NCBI RefSeq assembly: GCF_017873175.1
Contig: NZ_JAGGJW010000009.1
Coordinates: forward strand, 62,001 to 126,000
From: Neorhizobium petrolearium
GTDB lineage: Bacteria > Pseudomonadota > Alphaproteobacteria > Rhizobiales > Rhizobiaceae
DNA length: 64,000 bases
Reading direction: 5' to 3'
Below the pieces are notes generated by a model. The model saw only the letters and a list, made by a program, of their open reading frames with translations. It was not told the DNA's origin and ran no database searches. Within the stretch, counting starts at the first letter, position 1, and each line of letters begins with the position of its first letter. A program made the position numbers and the translations under genes. Below, piece after piece: positions 36,772-46,532 of the stretch.

Positions 36772-38043
36772 TCAGTACGGCCGGTCGGCCGCAAGCTCGC
36801 CGACTTCGGCCTCGCGCTCCAGATAGTGCTTGTCGATCTCTGGCAGCGGCTCGTCATAAATCGCCGCTTCGAAGGCCTTGAGACGCTTGTAGATCGACAT
36901 CAGCTCGACGATCGTCGTCCAGGAATTGATGAGGTATTGGAATGATGTACGCACCTGATCGAAGACATTGCCTACCTGGGTAAAGATGCCCAGCGTAACT
37001 TTCCCGGCCGCGATGGACGGGATCAGCACGAGCAGGCTGTAGAGATCGTCCGCGCGCAGGTAGAAGAAGCGGGCAATATTGAAATAGAGATAGTGGAAAT
37101 AAAGACGGAAATAGTTTTTCCGCACATTCGCGAAAAGCTCCGCCACGGTCGCCGGCTGGGCGCGATCCTCATGATCTTCACCGTAAACCAGTTCCTTACG
37201 GTACGCAGCCTCGACGCGCTGATTGCGGAACTCAAGGCCAGGCAGCTTGATTCCCACGAGCGCCAGGAAAAGGGTACCAAACAGCGACCACAGGATCGCC
37301 GCCCAGACCAGCGCATGTGGGATTTCGCCAACAATCGGCAGTTCATTGATCGTATTTGAGAAGGAAAACAGCACCGGCATGAAGGCGATCAGCGTCATAA
37401 TCGCCCTGACGAAACCAACGCCCAGTCCCTCGACAGTCAAGGAAAAGCGCATCGTATCTTCCTGCACGCGCTGCGAGGCGCCCTCGATGTGGCGCAGCTT
37501 GAACCAGTTCGCCATGTAAAAGTCGTTCATCGCCGTGCGCCAACGAAAGATGTAATGGCTGACAAAGAAAAGGTTCAGCACACTGACGGTGATGGAAACA
37601 AAGGCAATACCGGTGATGCCTAGAAGCCCGGTATAAAGCTGCTCTGCCGTAACCGGGGCGGTTTTCGCAAGCGCCTGCTGAACCAGGTCGTAGTAAGGTC
37701 CGTACCAGGCGTTGAACGCCACGCTCACCTGCACAGAAAAATAGGTAACGAATACGATCAGTGCGCTTCCCAGCACCGACCAATACTGCCACCGATGAGG
37801 CGCGTACAAAAACCAGAAGGCAGCAAAGATCGCAGTGGCCACGGCGTAATATAAATAGAACCAAAGGAACGGCCCCGACCAGAAAAGCGAGACGTCCACA
37901 GCTGCATTGGCATCACGCGGAGCGAAACCGATGGCTGGTCCAATTGCGCTTCCACCCGCATACCAGGACCCTATGACTACGATAGCCCATAACAAGGCCG
38001 AGATAAAAAACAGTTTCGGTCGGGGAAAGAAGGAGTGGAACAC
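36772..38043 (-). CDS. bacA: Peptide transporter BacA (SbmA/BacA family)
   Basis: This inner-membrane peptide importer is needed in Sinorhizobium and Brucella for chronic host infection and imports NCR and other antimicrobial peptides. From GTG 38043 it has 423 residues, close to the 420 of S. meliloti BacA, and shares long stretches such as [36 protein letters not shown] and [20 protein letters not shown]. No ATPase domain is attached, so it is not a BclA-type ABC transporter. A longer frame to ATG 38145 exists, but its first 34 residues do not look like BacA. It ends at a good terminator and is monocistronic. Confidence 0.93.
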   Translation of the reverse strand: MFHSFFPRPKLFFISALLWAIVVIGSWYAGGSAIGPAIGFAPRDANAAVDVSLFWSGPFLWFYLYYAVATAIFAAFWFLYAPHRWQYWSVLGSALIVFVTYFSVQVSVAFNAWYGPYYDLVQQALAKTAPVTAEQLYTGLLGITGIAFVSITVSVLNLFFVSHYIFRWRTAMNDFYMANWFKLRHIEGASQRVQEDTMRFSLTVEGLGVGFVRAIMTLIAFMPVLFSFSNTINELPIVGEIPHALVWAAILWSLFGTLFLALVGIKLPGLEFRNQRVEAAYRKELVYGEDHEDRAQPATVAELFANVRKNYFRLYFHYLYFNIARFFYLRADDLYSLLVLIPSIAAGKVTLGIFTQVGNVFDQVRTSFQYLINSWTTIVELMSIYKRLKAFEAAIYDEPLPEIDKHYLEREAEVGELAADRPY

Positions 38044-38215
38044 GGAGCTTTGGCTTTCCTGAGTTCGAGATCTCTGAAGGTCGGGAACGACTGTAGAGCG
38101 CGAAACTAAGGCAGTTCCAAGGGAGCGGCAATGGCCGCACGCCATCGTTACACAATTGTAACCGCGTGTTCAGGCAACGGTAATTGAGCGCTCGGAAAAC
38201 CGTAATCCGGGACGT

Positions 38216-39391
38216 TCAGTCCGGCCGCCGCGCGACCGGCAGGGCGAGCAGGATGCATACGACAAGGGCTCCTGCGGCAAGCAGGGTCGCGGTAGCAAAA
38301 CTGCCGGTCCGCTCCGCCACCCAGCCCGCCACCAGCGGGCCGATGATCTGACCAGTGCCGAAGGCGGCCGTCATGAAGGCGAGTGCGCGGCGCGGGCTTT
38401 CAGGAGACAACGTCCGGGCAATCTGCAGCCCGTAAGCCGTGACGACCATGAAGGTCGCGCCGAGCAGCAGCCCGCCGACAAGCGCGCCGGCCACGGGCGG
38501 CAGCAAGACGGAGCCCGCCACGCCGACCGCCTGGACCGCAAGCGCGGCGACATAGGCCTTGCCGAGCCCGCGCCGTTTGACCACCGGCCGCCAGACAATG
38601 AGCGAAACCGCTGCCGCCGTTCCCGTCAGGAACCAGGCGAGGAATTCGACGATCGGCCCCGCCGCCCCCATCCGCGCAATGGCGACAAGAAAGGTCGCGG
38701 TGATCACGTAACCGAAGCCGAACAGCCCGTAAGAGGCGGTGAGCAGCGTAAGCGGCATGCGCCATTCAAGGGGCGGCTCGACGACGGGTGCTTTGCCGAA
38801 GGTCGGCCGCGGCAGGAGCCAGAAGACAACGGCGAGCGCGACAAGCACGATGGCGGCACCGGCAATCCAGTTCAGACGCCAGCCATGCGCGCCGTCTCCG
38901 GCCATCGTGTTGACGGCGAGTACCAATGCCGACGAGAGCGCAATCCCCAGGCCGACACCGCCGAAATGCAGCACGTTCACATTGTCGCGTCCGGCGGCAT
39001 AAGGCAGCACGATCGACGAGGAAAAAATCATGGAGAACGCGCTCGCGACGCCTGCCAGGAACCGGATCACGGTGAAAGCGAAGACCGATGTCGTCGCGGC
39101 CATGGCCGCCAGCAGGATCGCCGTCGCGAGCAAGCCGCCAAGCGCGACCTGCCGCTCGCGCCCGGTCGCCCAGCCATAGGCCGACAGGATCGCGCCCGCC
39201 AGATAACCGGCGAAATTGCCGGCGGCGATAGTACCCGCATCGGCAGCCGAAAGCGGAATACCCGTCATCATGCCCGGCAGGATCGGCGTGTAGAAGAAGC
39301 GCCCGAACCCCATGGCCGCGGCCATCGCAAGGGCGCCGGCAAAACCGATCAGCAGAGGCCTGCCGGAATAGCTCGTGTTCATCTGCAGCAT
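38216..39391 (-). CDS. MFS transporter, YbfB/YjiJ family
   Basis: This 391-residue protein with about 12 hydrophobic segments belongs to the YbfB/YjiJ group (GFGRFFYTPILPGMM, GNFAGYLAGA, and FTVIRFLAGVASAFSMIFSS split at LAGV). The substrate is unknown. AAGAGAACC before ATG 39391 supports the start. It stands alone, 172 bases upstream of bacA on the same strand; the gap and the BacA promoter region suggest separate transcription. Confidence 0.85.
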   Translation of the reverse strand: MLQMNTSYSGRPLLIGFAGALAMAAAMGFGRFFYTPILPGMMTGIPLSAADAGTIAAGNFAGYLAGAILSAYGWATGRERQVALGGLLATAILLAAMAATTSVFAFTVIRFLAGVASAFSMIFSSSIVLPYAAGRDNVNVLHFGGVGLGIALSSALVLAVNTMAGDGAHGWRLNWIAGAAIVLVALAVVFWLLPRPTFGKAPVVEPPLEWRMPLTLLTASYGLFGFGYVITATFLVAIARMGAAGPIVEFLAWFLTGTAAAVSLIVWRPVVKRRGLGKAYVAALAVQAVGVAGSVLLPPVAGALVGGLLLGATFMVVTAYGLQIARTLSPESPRRALAFMTAAFGTGQIIGPLVAGWVAERTGSFATATLLAAGALVVCILLALPVARRPD

Positions 39392-39588
39392 GGTTCTCTT
39401 ATCGCAGCCGCAGCATCAACCGACAAATGAGGAATTGTCATCGCTGCGATGAACAACGCTGATAACGGATTATCACGCAGTTGCCGCAACGATTTGATGC
39501 GGTGCAATGCGACTTTTGTCTTGTTGCTGACATGAATGAAGCACACTCTCCTGCCCATAGTTACCATCGGGGCCGTGGAGGTTGAGCC

Positions 39589-39804
39589 ATGGAACAGGAT
39601 CTGACCCTATCGGAAGTGCTTGTCGATCCGCTGATCGCCCAGTTGCGCGAGGCCGACCATGTCGGATATGCCGCTTTCGCGCAATTGATGGAGAGCGCCG
39701 CCCGCGTCAATAAGCGCCGGCTCGTGGCTCATCTGCATGAAGAACGCGTAGATGCCTTTTATGACCGGATGATTACCCTGTCGGAGAAGAACAGGCTGAT
39801 TTAA
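39589..39804 (+). CDS. Small conserved-looking cytosolic protein, unknown
   Basis: A 71-residue helical protein (MEQDLTLSEVLVDPLI and LIAQLREADHVGYAAFAQL) with alternating charged and aliphatic residues. GTGGAGGTTGAGCC before ATG 39589 is a good ribosome site. The 197 bases upstream carry no other gene. No family is recognised; similar small proteins occur in Rhizobiaceae. Confidence 0.65.
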   Translation: MEQDLTLSEVLVDPLIAQLREADHVGYAAFAQLMESAARVNKRRLVAHLHEERVDAFYDRMITLSEKNRLI

Positions 39805-39835
39805 TCCTCATTCCCGCCCGGCGGAAATGGAACGC

Positions 39836-40591
39836 CTACGCAGCCAGCGTCAAAATTACCGGTCCGTTGCGGGTCACGACTACCGTGTGCTCGTATTGGA
39901 CGGTCGGCGCCTGCGGGTCGCTGTAGAGCGTCCAGACATCGCCGTTGCCGCCGTCCTCGGCCCAGTCGGCGCCGAGCGACAGGAAGGGTTCCACGGTGAA
40001 GACCAGCCCTTCCTGCATGACGCGCCTCTCGCCGGGATCGGGCCAGGTCGGAATTTCCTTCGGCTCGTCGTGCAACGTCAGCCCGATGCCATGGCTCGAA
40101 AGATTGGTGATCAGCGTATAGCGGTTCTTCTTCGCGAACGCGCCGATCGCATTGCCGATGCCGGCGATCGGCTTGCCGGTCTTGACCTGCTGCAGGCCGG
40201 TCCACAGCGCCCGGCGGCCGTCGCGGCAAAGTTTCTCGATCTCGCGTTTGACCGGCGGCACGGCGTAAGAAGCGCCCGTATCTCCGAAGAACCCGTCCTT
40301 CACCGCCGACACGTCGATATTGACGAGATCGCCCGCCTTGATCACCCGGTCGCCCGGAATGCCGTGCGCCACTTCCTCGTTGACGCTGATGCAGGTCGCC
40401 GCCGGAAACTTGTAGCAGGTCTCCGGTGCGGACTGCGCGCCGTTGTCCTCCAGGACCTTGCGGCCGATATCGTCGAGTTCGCGGGTCGTGATGCCGGGCT
40501 CCAGCGCCTTGGCCATGGTCTCCACCGCCTGTGCGCAGAGCCGGCCGATGTCCTTCAGCCTCGCGAGTTCATGTTCGGTGGAGATGACCAT
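39836..40591 (-). CDS. map: Methionine aminopeptidase, type I
   Basis: This 251-residue enzyme removes the initiator Met from new proteins. Metal ligands are visible as Asp in VNIDVSAV, Asp in FFGDTGAS, His in SSHGIGLTLHDEP, Glu in FTVEPFL and Glu in QYEHTVVV. It is probably a second map copy in the genome, since the site lies beside an oxidoreductase gene rather than with ribosomal or secretion genes. ATG 40591 lies 15 bases after the stop of the LLM gene; the longer frame to 41152 runs inside that gene and is rejected. Confidence 0.93.
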   Translation of the reverse strand: MVISTEHELARLKDIGRLCAQAVETMAKALEPGITTRELDDIGRKVLEDNGAQSAPETCYKFPAATCISVNEEVAHGIPGDRVIKAGDLVNIDVSAVKDGFFGDTGASYAVPPVKREIEKLCRDGRRALWTGLQQVKTGKPIAGIGNAIGAFAKKNRYTLITNLSSHGIGLTLHDEPKEIPTWPDPGERRVMQEGLVFTVEPFLSLGADWAEDGGNGDVWTLYSDPQAPTVQYEHTVVVTRNGPVILTLAA

Positions 40592-40605
40592 GGCCTGCCC
40601 GTTCC

Positions 40606-41673
40606 TTATGCCTGTTGAGCGGCCGGTTTCGCGCCATCGGCCGAGCCCGTCAATTCTTTTCTGACGATGGGGGCGACTTTCGTGCCGTAAAGCTCGATGC
40701 CGCGCATGATCTGATCGTGCGGCATGGGCCCGATGGCCATCTGAAGGAGGAACCGGTCCATGCCGAACACCTTGTGCGCTGCGACAATCTTTTCGGCGAC
40801 CAGTTCCGGCTCGCCGACGAAGAGATTGCCGAGCGGCCTGCGCGAGGCGTCGAAATGCGCCCGGCTGGTCGGTCCCCAGCCGCGCTCGCGGCCGATGCGG
40901 TTCATCACCTCCGCCTGCGGGCCGTAGAACTGGTCGGCGGCGGCTTCCGTCGTGTCGGCGATGAACCCGTGCACGTTGATGCTGGTCTTCAACACCGCCG
41001 GATCGTGGCCTGCGCGGCGCGCCGCCTCGCGATAGAGGTTGAAGAACGGAGCGAAACGCGGATACTCGCCGCCGATGATCGCGACCGCAAGCGGCAGGCC
41101 ATAAGCCCCTGCCCGCGCGACCGACTGCGGCGTACCGCCGACCGCGATCCACACCGGCAGCGGGTCCTGCAATGGGCGCGGATAGACGCCGCGGCCGTGG
41201 ATAGGCGCACGCTTCTCGCCTTCCCAGGTGACGATTTCCCTGTCGCGGATGGCGAGCAACAGGTCCAGCTTTTCCTCGAAAAGCTGGTCGTAATCACCAA
41301 GATCGTAGCCGAACAGCGGGAAGGATTCGATGAACGAGCCGCGGCCCGCCATGATCTCAGCCCGACCGTTCGAGATGAGGTCGAGGGTTGCGAACTGCTG
41401 GAAGACGCGCACCGGATCGTCGGAGGAGAGAACGGAGACGGCACTCGTCAGGCGGATGTTTTTCGTCCGGGCAGCCGCGGCGGCGAGAACCGTCGCAGGC
41501 GAGGAAATCACATAGTCCGGACGGTGATGCTCACCGAGCCCGAAGACATCGAGTCCGACCTGATCGGCAAGCTCAATCTCCTCGAGGAGGTTTCTGATCC
41601 GGCGCGCGCCTTCTGCGCCCTTGTCGAGCGCCGTGGCATCGACGTCACCGAAAGTATGCAGGCCGAGTTCCAT
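40606..41673 (-). CDS. LLM-class flavin-dependent oxidoreductase (luciferase-like)
   Basis: This 355-residue TIM-barrel protein of the bacterial luciferase-like monooxygenase class ([11 protein letters not shown], then [34 protein letters not shown] broken at PVRV) probably uses reduced FMN or F420-like flavin. The substrate is unknown. It is directly upstream of map on the same strand, with only 15 bases between them, so the two probably share a transcript. Confidence 0.88.
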   Translation of the reverse strand: MELGLHTFGDVDATALDKGAEGARRIRNLLEEIELADQVGLDVFGLGEHHRPDYVISSPATVLAAAAARTKNIRLTSAVSVLSSDDPVRVFQQFATLDLISNGRAEIMAGRGSFIESFPLFGYDLGDYDQLFEEKLDLLLAIRDREIVTWEGEKRAPIHGRGVYPRPLQDPLPVWIAVGGTPQSVARAGAYGLPLAVAIIGGEYPRFAPFFNLYREAARRAGHDPAVLKTSINVHGFIADTTEAAADQFYGPQAEVMNRIGRERGWGPTSRAHFDASRRPLGNLFVGEPELVAEKIVAAHKVFGMDRFLLQMAIGPMPHDQIMRGIELYGTKVAPIVRKELTGSADGAKPAAQQA

Positions 41674-41835
41674 GGTCGAAAGATCCGTTTGGTTGATGCC
41701 TTGAGAATGTGTCCGTCAGATAGTGACGTGACATCGTTCGCGCAAACGCTAATCTTTCGAAGGAACCGTTCGATGGATTGGATAGCCGCAGGTGCAACCG
41801 CCCCCCCGGGCCGAAGGTGGCGCGGCTGCAAAACC

Positions 41836-42309
41836 TCACAAGCCGAGCGCACTCAGCCCCGGATGGTCATTCGGCCGGCGGCCAAGCGGCCAGTGAAACC
41901 TGCGCTCCGCCTCGACGATCGGCGCATCGTTGATGCTGGCGATCCGCCGGCGCATCAGCCCGTGTGCGTCGAATTCCCAGTTCTCGTTGCCGTAGGAGCG
42001 GAACCAGTTGCCGCTGTCGTCATGCCATTCATAGGCAAAGCGGACGGCGATGCGGTTCTCGTGGAAGGCCCAGATCTCCTTGATGAGCCTGTAATCCAGC
42101 TCCCGCTCCCACTTGCGCGTCAGGAAGGCTTCGATCTCGGCACGCCCCTTGATGAACTCGGCACGGTTGCGCCATTGGCTGTCGACGGTATAGGCGAGCG
42201 CCACGCGGGCGGGGTCGCGGCTGTTCCAGGCATCTTCCGCGAGCCGCGCCTTCTGGGCAGCGGTTTCGAGCGTGAACGGCGGCAGCGGCGGACGATCGGC
42301 GGGTTCCAT
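41836..42309 (-). CDS. NTF2-like protein, DUF1348 family
   Basis: This 157-residue protein with a cone-shaped alpha+beta NTF2-like fold matches DUF1348 ([46 protein letters not shown]). The function is unknown; such proteins often follow flavin-binding split-barrel genes. ATG 42309 has AGGAG in front of it and begins one base after the stop of the PNPOx-like gene, so they are translationally coupled. Confidence 0.85.
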   Translation of the reverse strand: MEPADRPPLPPFTLETAAQKARLAEDAWNSRDPARVALAYTVDSQWRNRAEFIKGRAEIEAFLTRKWERELDYRLIKEIWAFHENRIAVRFAYEWHDDSGNWFRSYGNENWEFDAHGLMRRRIASINDAPIVEAERRFHWPLGRRPNDHPGLSALGL

Positions 42310-42310
42310 G

Positions 42311-42943
42311 TCATTCTCCTTGGGAAGAGGCGTTGGCGGAAGGGGCGTTGGCCTTGAGGGCCGCATTCTCGGTTTCGAGCAGGGCTATCCTCTGATGCAG
42401 GGCGGCAATACCCTCTTCGATATCGGCCATGGTGAAGCGCGGCGTTATGTGCTGCGGGCAGTTCCAGTCGAAGGCTTCAAGGTGAAACACCAACGCTCGC
42501 TCCACCTTCGCCCGATAATCCGGCACGGCCACTTTGGCGAGGATTGCGGGATCGGTGGAAATCTCGGCATGGGCGAAAATCTTCAGGCGGCTGCGGTTCG
42601 GATAGTCCATGAGAATGAGCGACACCCGATCGCTGGCCCCGAGGTTTCCAACGGAAATGTACTGCCGGTTGCCCCGGAAGTCGGCGCAGGCGAATGTCGT
42701 CGGGTCGAGTACCTGCAGGAAACCCGCCGGCCCGCCGCGATGCTGCACATAGGGCCAGCCGTTTTCGGAGACCGTCGCCATATAGAAACTGTCGCGCGCC
42801 GCGATGAATGCGGCTTCCGACGGGGTGAACCGGTCGAAGCTGCGGTCCTTGCCAGCAACCTCGAAATAGTCCCGGCTGCCGTTCGCCTCCTGGGCCGCCT
42901 TGACGCTCGGCGTCGAGACAAGGTCGAGAAATGTGTAAGCCAT
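42311..42943 (-). CDS. Pyridoxamine 5'-phosphate oxidase-fold flavin protein
   Basis: This 210-residue protein has a split-barrel flavin-binding domain (about 35-165: [26 protein letters not shown], broken at ENGW) and a C-terminal helical tail ([22 protein letters not shown]) that looks like a short coiled coil. FMN binding is likely; the reaction is unknown. AGGAGGTGAC before ATG 42943 is an almost ideal ribosome site. It forms a two-gene unit with the DUF1348 gene and is divergent from a LysR regulator. Confidence 0.85.
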   Translation of the reverse strand: MAYTFLDLVSTPSVKAAQEANGSRDYFEVAGKDRSFDRFTPSEAAFIAARDSFYMATVSENGWPYVQHRGGPAGFLQVLDPTTFACADFRGNRQYISVGNLGASDRVSLILMDYPNRSRLKIFAHAEISTDPAILAKVAVPDYRAKVERALVFHLEAFDWNCPQHITPRFTMADIEEGIAALHQRIALLETENAALKANAPSANASSQGE

Positions 42944-43070
42944 GTCACCTCCTTGGCACACGCCATCGCACCCCGCCGCCGGGATGTGGAATGCACTGAA
43001 GATAGCTTCTTTTGAAATTTTGAATAATCTCCTATTCTCGAAAGATATTGTCTCGAAAAATGAGAGGATC

Positions 43071-43979
43071 ATGGACCGGTTCGAAGCGATGTCTATCCTG
43101 GTGGCGGCGGTGGAAACGGGTAGCCTTACGGCGGCGAGCCGCAAGCTGAACATCCCCTTGCCGACGGTCAGCCGCAAGCTTGCCGAACTGGAAGCCCATC
43201 TCGGCACCCGATTGCTTGCCCGCACGACGCGACATCTTGCATTGACCGATGCCGGCAGCGCCTATTTCCAGTCCTGCAAACGCATTCTTGACGAGGTGGG
43301 CGACGCGGAACGGACGGCAGCAGGAGAGCAGAGCGCGCCGCGCGGCGATCTCGTCGTCACCGCGCCGGTCGTCTTCGGACGGCTTCACGTCCTGCCGGTC
43401 GTCAACGATTTCCTGTCGCTCTATCCGGAAATCAACGTCCGGCTCGTGCTTTCGGACCGGAATATCGACCTGCTGGAGAACCAGGTCGATCTTGCCGTGC
43501 GGATCAGCCGGCTGCCCGACAGTTCGATGGTGGCGACAAAGGTCGGCGAGGTTCGGCGCGTTGTCTGCGGCAGTCCGGCGTTTTTCGGAAAATACGGTTT
43601 GCCCGCCAGCCCGAACGATCTTGCGGGCAAGCCCGGCGTCAGCTTCGATGCGCTGGGGCCGATGACATGGGCCTTCACGCGGTCCGGTAAGGGACGCAAG
43701 CAGAGTATCGAAGTCCGAACGAGGCTTTCGGTCAATACGGCGGAAGCAGCCCTCGACGCGGCGGTCGCCGGCGTCGGAATTACCCGTGTCCTCTCCTACC
43801 AGGCCGCCGGCCCCGTCAGGGAGGGATTGTTGCAGGTCGTGCTCGCGGATTTCGAGCCGCCCGCGCTGCCCGTCTACCTGCTGCACCAGATGCAGGGAAC
43901 ACTACCCTTCAAGATGCGCAGCTTCATCGATTTTGCAGCACCCCGACTGCGCCGGCGCCTGGACGAGATTTCGCGGTGA
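43071..43979 (+). CDS. LysR-family regulator divergent from the flavin protein unit
   Basis: This 302-residue LysR protein has its HTH at about 1-60 (MDRFEAMSILVAAVETGSLTAAS, then PTVSRKLAELEAHLG) and an effector domain from about 90. It probably controls the divergent PNPOx-like/DUF1348 unit. Two copies of TCTCGAAA (43036-43043 and 43051-43058), 15 bases apart, lie just upstream of its start and are candidate binding sites. The start 43071 follows GAGAGGATC; the longer frame begins inside the opposite gene. Confidence 0.88.
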   Translation: MDRFEAMSILVAAVETGSLTAASRKLNIPLPTVSRKLAELEAHLGTRLLARTTRHLALTDAGSAYFQSCKRILDEVGDAERTAAGEQSAPRGDLVVTAPVVFGRLHVLPVVNDFLSLYPEINVRLVLSDRNIDLLENQVDLAVRISRLPDSSMVATKVGEVRRVVCGSPAFFGKYGLPASPNDLAGKPGVSFDALGPMTWAFTRSGKGRKQSIEVRTRLSVNTAEAALDAAVAGVGITRVLSYQAAGPVREGLLQVVLADFEPPALPVYLLHQMQGTLPFKMRSFIDFAAPRLRRRLDEISR

Positions 43980-44074
43980 CCGCGGCATACCTTTGAAAAG
44001 GGACTGTCGCAGATTGAATCAAAAATCGAGGAGATGGCGCCATCCCCCCGATTCGATTCGCATTTCGGGCAACC

Positions 44075-44545
44075 TCAGAATGTCTTGGCGATCTCTTCGA
44101 GCTGGCCGGCAACGATGCCCCAACCTTCATGAAAGCCCATTTCCTCATGAGCTTTTCTGTCCTCTTCCGTCCAGTGCAAGGCCGTCGCAGTATATTTCGT
44201 GCGGCCGTTGCCGAGATCCTCGAACTCCACGACAGCGGTCATGAACGGCTTTTCGGACGGCACCCAGGCGCTCGTATAGGCATCGGTAAAGACGAGCTTC
44301 TTGTTCGGCACCACTTCCAGATAGATGCCGTAATTGGGAATCTTCTCGCCCTCCGGCCCTTCCATCAGGATATAACTCGATCCGCCGGGACGGATGTCCA
44401 TGCGGGCTTCGGTAACCTTCCATGGTTTCGGGCAGAACCATTCACCCATCCGCTCGGGCGTGGTCCAGGCCTTGTAGAGCTTGTCGGCCGGAACGTCCAT
44501 TTCACGAACGAGTTGCAGCGAGTGCTTGGCGGCATTGGCATTCAT
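44075..44545 (-). CDS. SRPBCC (AHSA1-like) protein of the ECF42 regulon
   Basis: This 156-residue START-like fold protein (REMDVPADKLYKAWTTPERMGEWF, then MDIRPGGSSYILMEGPEG, and a C-terminal EEMGFHEGWG helix) binds unknown small hydrophobic ligands or partners. It has GGGAGACAGCAAAA before its ATG and an ECF42-type promoter 54 bases upstream. SRPBCC proteins are common members of ECF42 sigma regulons, and the sigma gene itself lies 0.7 kb away. Confidence 0.9.
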   Translation of the reverse strand: MNANAAKHSLQLVREMDVPADKLYKAWTTPERMGEWFCPKPWKVTEARMDIRPGGSSYILMEGPEGEKIPNYGIYLEVVPNKKLVFTDAYTSAWVPSEKPFMTAVVEFEDLGNGRTKYTATALHWTEEDRKAHEEMGFHEGWGIVAGQLEEIAKTF

Positions 44546-44598
44546 TTTTGCTGTCTCCCTTGGGTTTTGAACAACATCTCATCCGATGTTGAACCTAG

Positions 44599-44625
44599 GA
44601 CGTATAAACGGCACAAGATCCGACA
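44599..44625 (-). promoter_or_regulatory. Predicted ECF42 promoter of the SRPBCC gene
   Basis: On the minus strand this reads TGTCGG-N17-CGTC, with -35 at 44625-44620 and -10 at 44602-44599. It is identical in both elements and spacing to three other promoters in this window. A hairpin (CAACATC-N6-GATGTTG, 44572-44591) would form near the 5' end of the transcript. Confidence 0.8.
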
Positions 44626-44824
44626 ACCGTGGCCCGGAATTTTTCGCCTTGCGGAAGAGGTTCCACGAGGCGGCCGGCGGCGGACGCTGTTGAAAGCACA
44701 CATCACGCTACCACCAGATGGGTATTCGGGTGACTGGACTGCGCCAGACTTCGTTTGGAAATCGGGTTTCGAACCCAAGTTTGCCGATGAGAGCTAGCGG
44801 CTCTTCGCCGGAGGGGTGCGGAGA

Positions 44825-45067
44825 CTAGAGACCGAAACCTCCGGGCGCTCCCGACTGGACGCCGATCGTGGGATCAACAAAGCCATGGTAGCCGAGGACG
44901 GGGACGCTGCACAGACGGTCGAGCTTTCCCGCGGGAGCGCCTCGATCACAGCCACCCCCCGTATTGTAGGAATAGGTGGGGATTTCATAGGTGCCGTTAC
45001 TACCAGTTGCAGCGCAGGACGAGCATAGGACGGCGAGCAGAGCGTTTGCAGGAAGCTTGCCGGTCAT
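44825..45067 (-). CDS. Small putative lipoprotein
   Basis: The 80-residue frame begins MTGKLPANALLAVLC, where LAVLC resembles a lipobox, so it may be a short secreted lipoprotein with several later Cys. GGAGGTAGGTC in front of ATG 45067 is a strong ribosome site. No family is recognised. It lies between the SRPBCC and sigma genes but has no ECF42-type promoter. The 211 bases upstream of it hold only a possible hairpin (AAGCG-TAGTTG-CGCTT near 45146). Confidence 0.55.
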   Translation of the reverse strand: MTGKLPANALLAVLCSSCAATGSNGTYEIPTYSYNTGGGCDRGAPAGKLDRLCSVPVLGYHGFVDPTIGVQSGAPGGFGL

Positions 45068-45278
45068 GACCTACCTCCGATAGTCGGATTCGTATTGCCT
45101 GCTGAATTCGGTACAGCATCCGCTTTATAGCAGCATGCCTGCCTAAAGCGTAGTTGCGCTTAGGGAGTAGGTCTCTCTGTCGATCGAGGTAGCAGCCGTC
45201 ATCCTGAACGCTCTCCCGTCGATGAGATCGTACTCGGGACTTCCGGATTGCTGGTCCATGGGCCTTGATTAGTCGCGG

Positions 45279-46532
45279 TCACTCCGCCGGAGAGGCGACG
45301 GCGCCGAGCTTGTCGATCTGCTGGCGGATATGGGCGCATTCGGCTGGTGAATTGGCAAGCGCGATCGCCCGGTCGAAGGCGACGCGGGCCTCTCCATTAC
45401 GGCCGGCCTGCATCAGAAGCCCTCCCCTGACGCCATGGAAATAGAAGTAGCCGTCGAGTTTTTCGGCAAGCGGTGCGATCAAATCGAGCGCAGCCTCCGG
45501 TCCCTCCAGCTTCGAGACCGCGACGGCCCGGTTGAGGGTCACGACCGGCGATGGCTGGATTCGTTCGAGCAGGCCGTAAAGCATGTCGATCTCCTTCCAG
45601 TCTGTATCCTCCGGCCGGGCGGCGCGCGCATGCAGAGCCGAGATCGCCGCCTGCACCTGATAGGGACCGGGCTGCCGGTGGCGGATCGCCTTGTCGAGCA
45701 AGACCAGCGCCTCGCCGATCAGTTTGCGGTCCCATAGGCTGCGGTCCTGATCGTCGAGCAGGATGATCTGACCCTGCCCGTCGAACCGCGCCCTGGCGCG
45801 CGAATGCTGCAGCATCATCAACGCAGTAAGCCCCATGATCTCCGGCTCGGCCGGAAAGATGCGGAGCAGAAGCCGGCCGAGCCTTATCGCCTCCTCGCAG
45901 AAGGCGGCGTTGTCCGGATTGGTGATGCCGGCGGAATAACCCTCGTTGAACACGAGATAGATCATCGCCGCCACGATGCCGAGACGCTCGGCCCGCTCTG
46001 CCGGTCCCGGCGTCTCGAAGGGAACGCCGGCCTTTGCGACGCGTGCCTTGGCACGGGTGATGCGCTGCTCCATGGCCGCCTCGCTGACGAGAAAGGCGCG
46101 GGCGATCTGCGGCACGGTCAGGCCCGAAACGATCCTGAGCGCAAGCGCGATCTGCTGGGTGTTCGGCAGGTCCGGATGACAGCAGATGAACATCAGCCGC
46201 AGGATATCGTCGCGGTAATTGGAGTTGTCGAGCCGGTCGGCAAGGTCATTCTCGGCATCGGAGAGATCGGAAAAGGCGGTCTCCTCCGGCAGAGGGTCAT
46301 TCTTGGAACGCTTGCGGACCGCATCGATGCCGCTGTTGCGGCCGACGAAGATCAGCCAGGCGGCGGGATCGCGCGGCGCCCCCTTGTCAGGCCAAGTGCG
46401 GATGGCGCGAAGACAAGCCTCCTGAAAGGCTTCTTCCGCCGTATCGAGATCGCGGAAGTAGCGAAGCAGGGCGCCAAGTGCCTGCGGTCGGGCCGCCGTC
46501 AGCGCAAGTTCGATCCAGGCGATATCTGTCAT
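45279..46532 (-). CDS. ECF sigma factor, group ECF42, with C-terminal TPR-like extension
   Basis: This 417-residue protein joins a sigma region 2 (about 10-75, DLDTAEEAFQEACLRAIRTW) and region 4 (about 110-165, LRIVSGLTVPQIARAF and SEAAMEQRITRAKAR) to a ~240-residue C-terminal helical extension of the ECF42 type. The extension controls sigma activity in this group, which lacks a classical anti-sigma factor. Its ATG overlaps the stop of the YCII/DGPF gene (ATGA at 46529-46532), the diagnostic gene pair of ECF42. The operon has the shared promoter, so the factor is autoregulated. The stress it responds to is unknown. Confidence 0.93.
   Translation of the reverse strand: MTDIAWIELALTAARPQALGALLRYFRDLDTAEEAFQEACLRAIRTWPDKGAPRDPAAWLIFVGRNSGIDAVRKRSKNDPLPEETAFSDLSDAENDLADRLDNSNYRDDILRLMFICCHPDLPNTQQIALALRIVSGLTVPQIARAFLVSEAAMEQRITRAKARVAKAGVPFETPGPAERAERLGIVAAMIYLVFNEGYSAGITNPDNAAFCEEAIRLGRLLLRIFPAEPEIMGLTALMMLQHSRARARFDGQGQIILLDDQDRSLWDRKLIGEALVLLDKAIRHRQPGPYQVQAAISALHARAARPEDTDWKEIDMLYGLLERIQPSPVVTLNRAVAVSKLEGPEAALDLIAPLAEKLDGYFYFHGVRGGLLMQAGRNGEARVAFDRAIALANSPAECAHIRQQIDKLGAVASPAE

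Noticed and set aside
39836..41152. 438-codon form of methionine aminopeptidase
   Set aside because: The extra N-terminus lies inside the LLM oxidoreductase gene in another frame. Normal length starts at 40591.
44763..44776. GGGTTTCGAACCC resembling a tRNA T-arm, considered as a tRNA or attachment-site remnant
   Set aside because: No matching acceptor, D or anticodon arms could be built on either strand.
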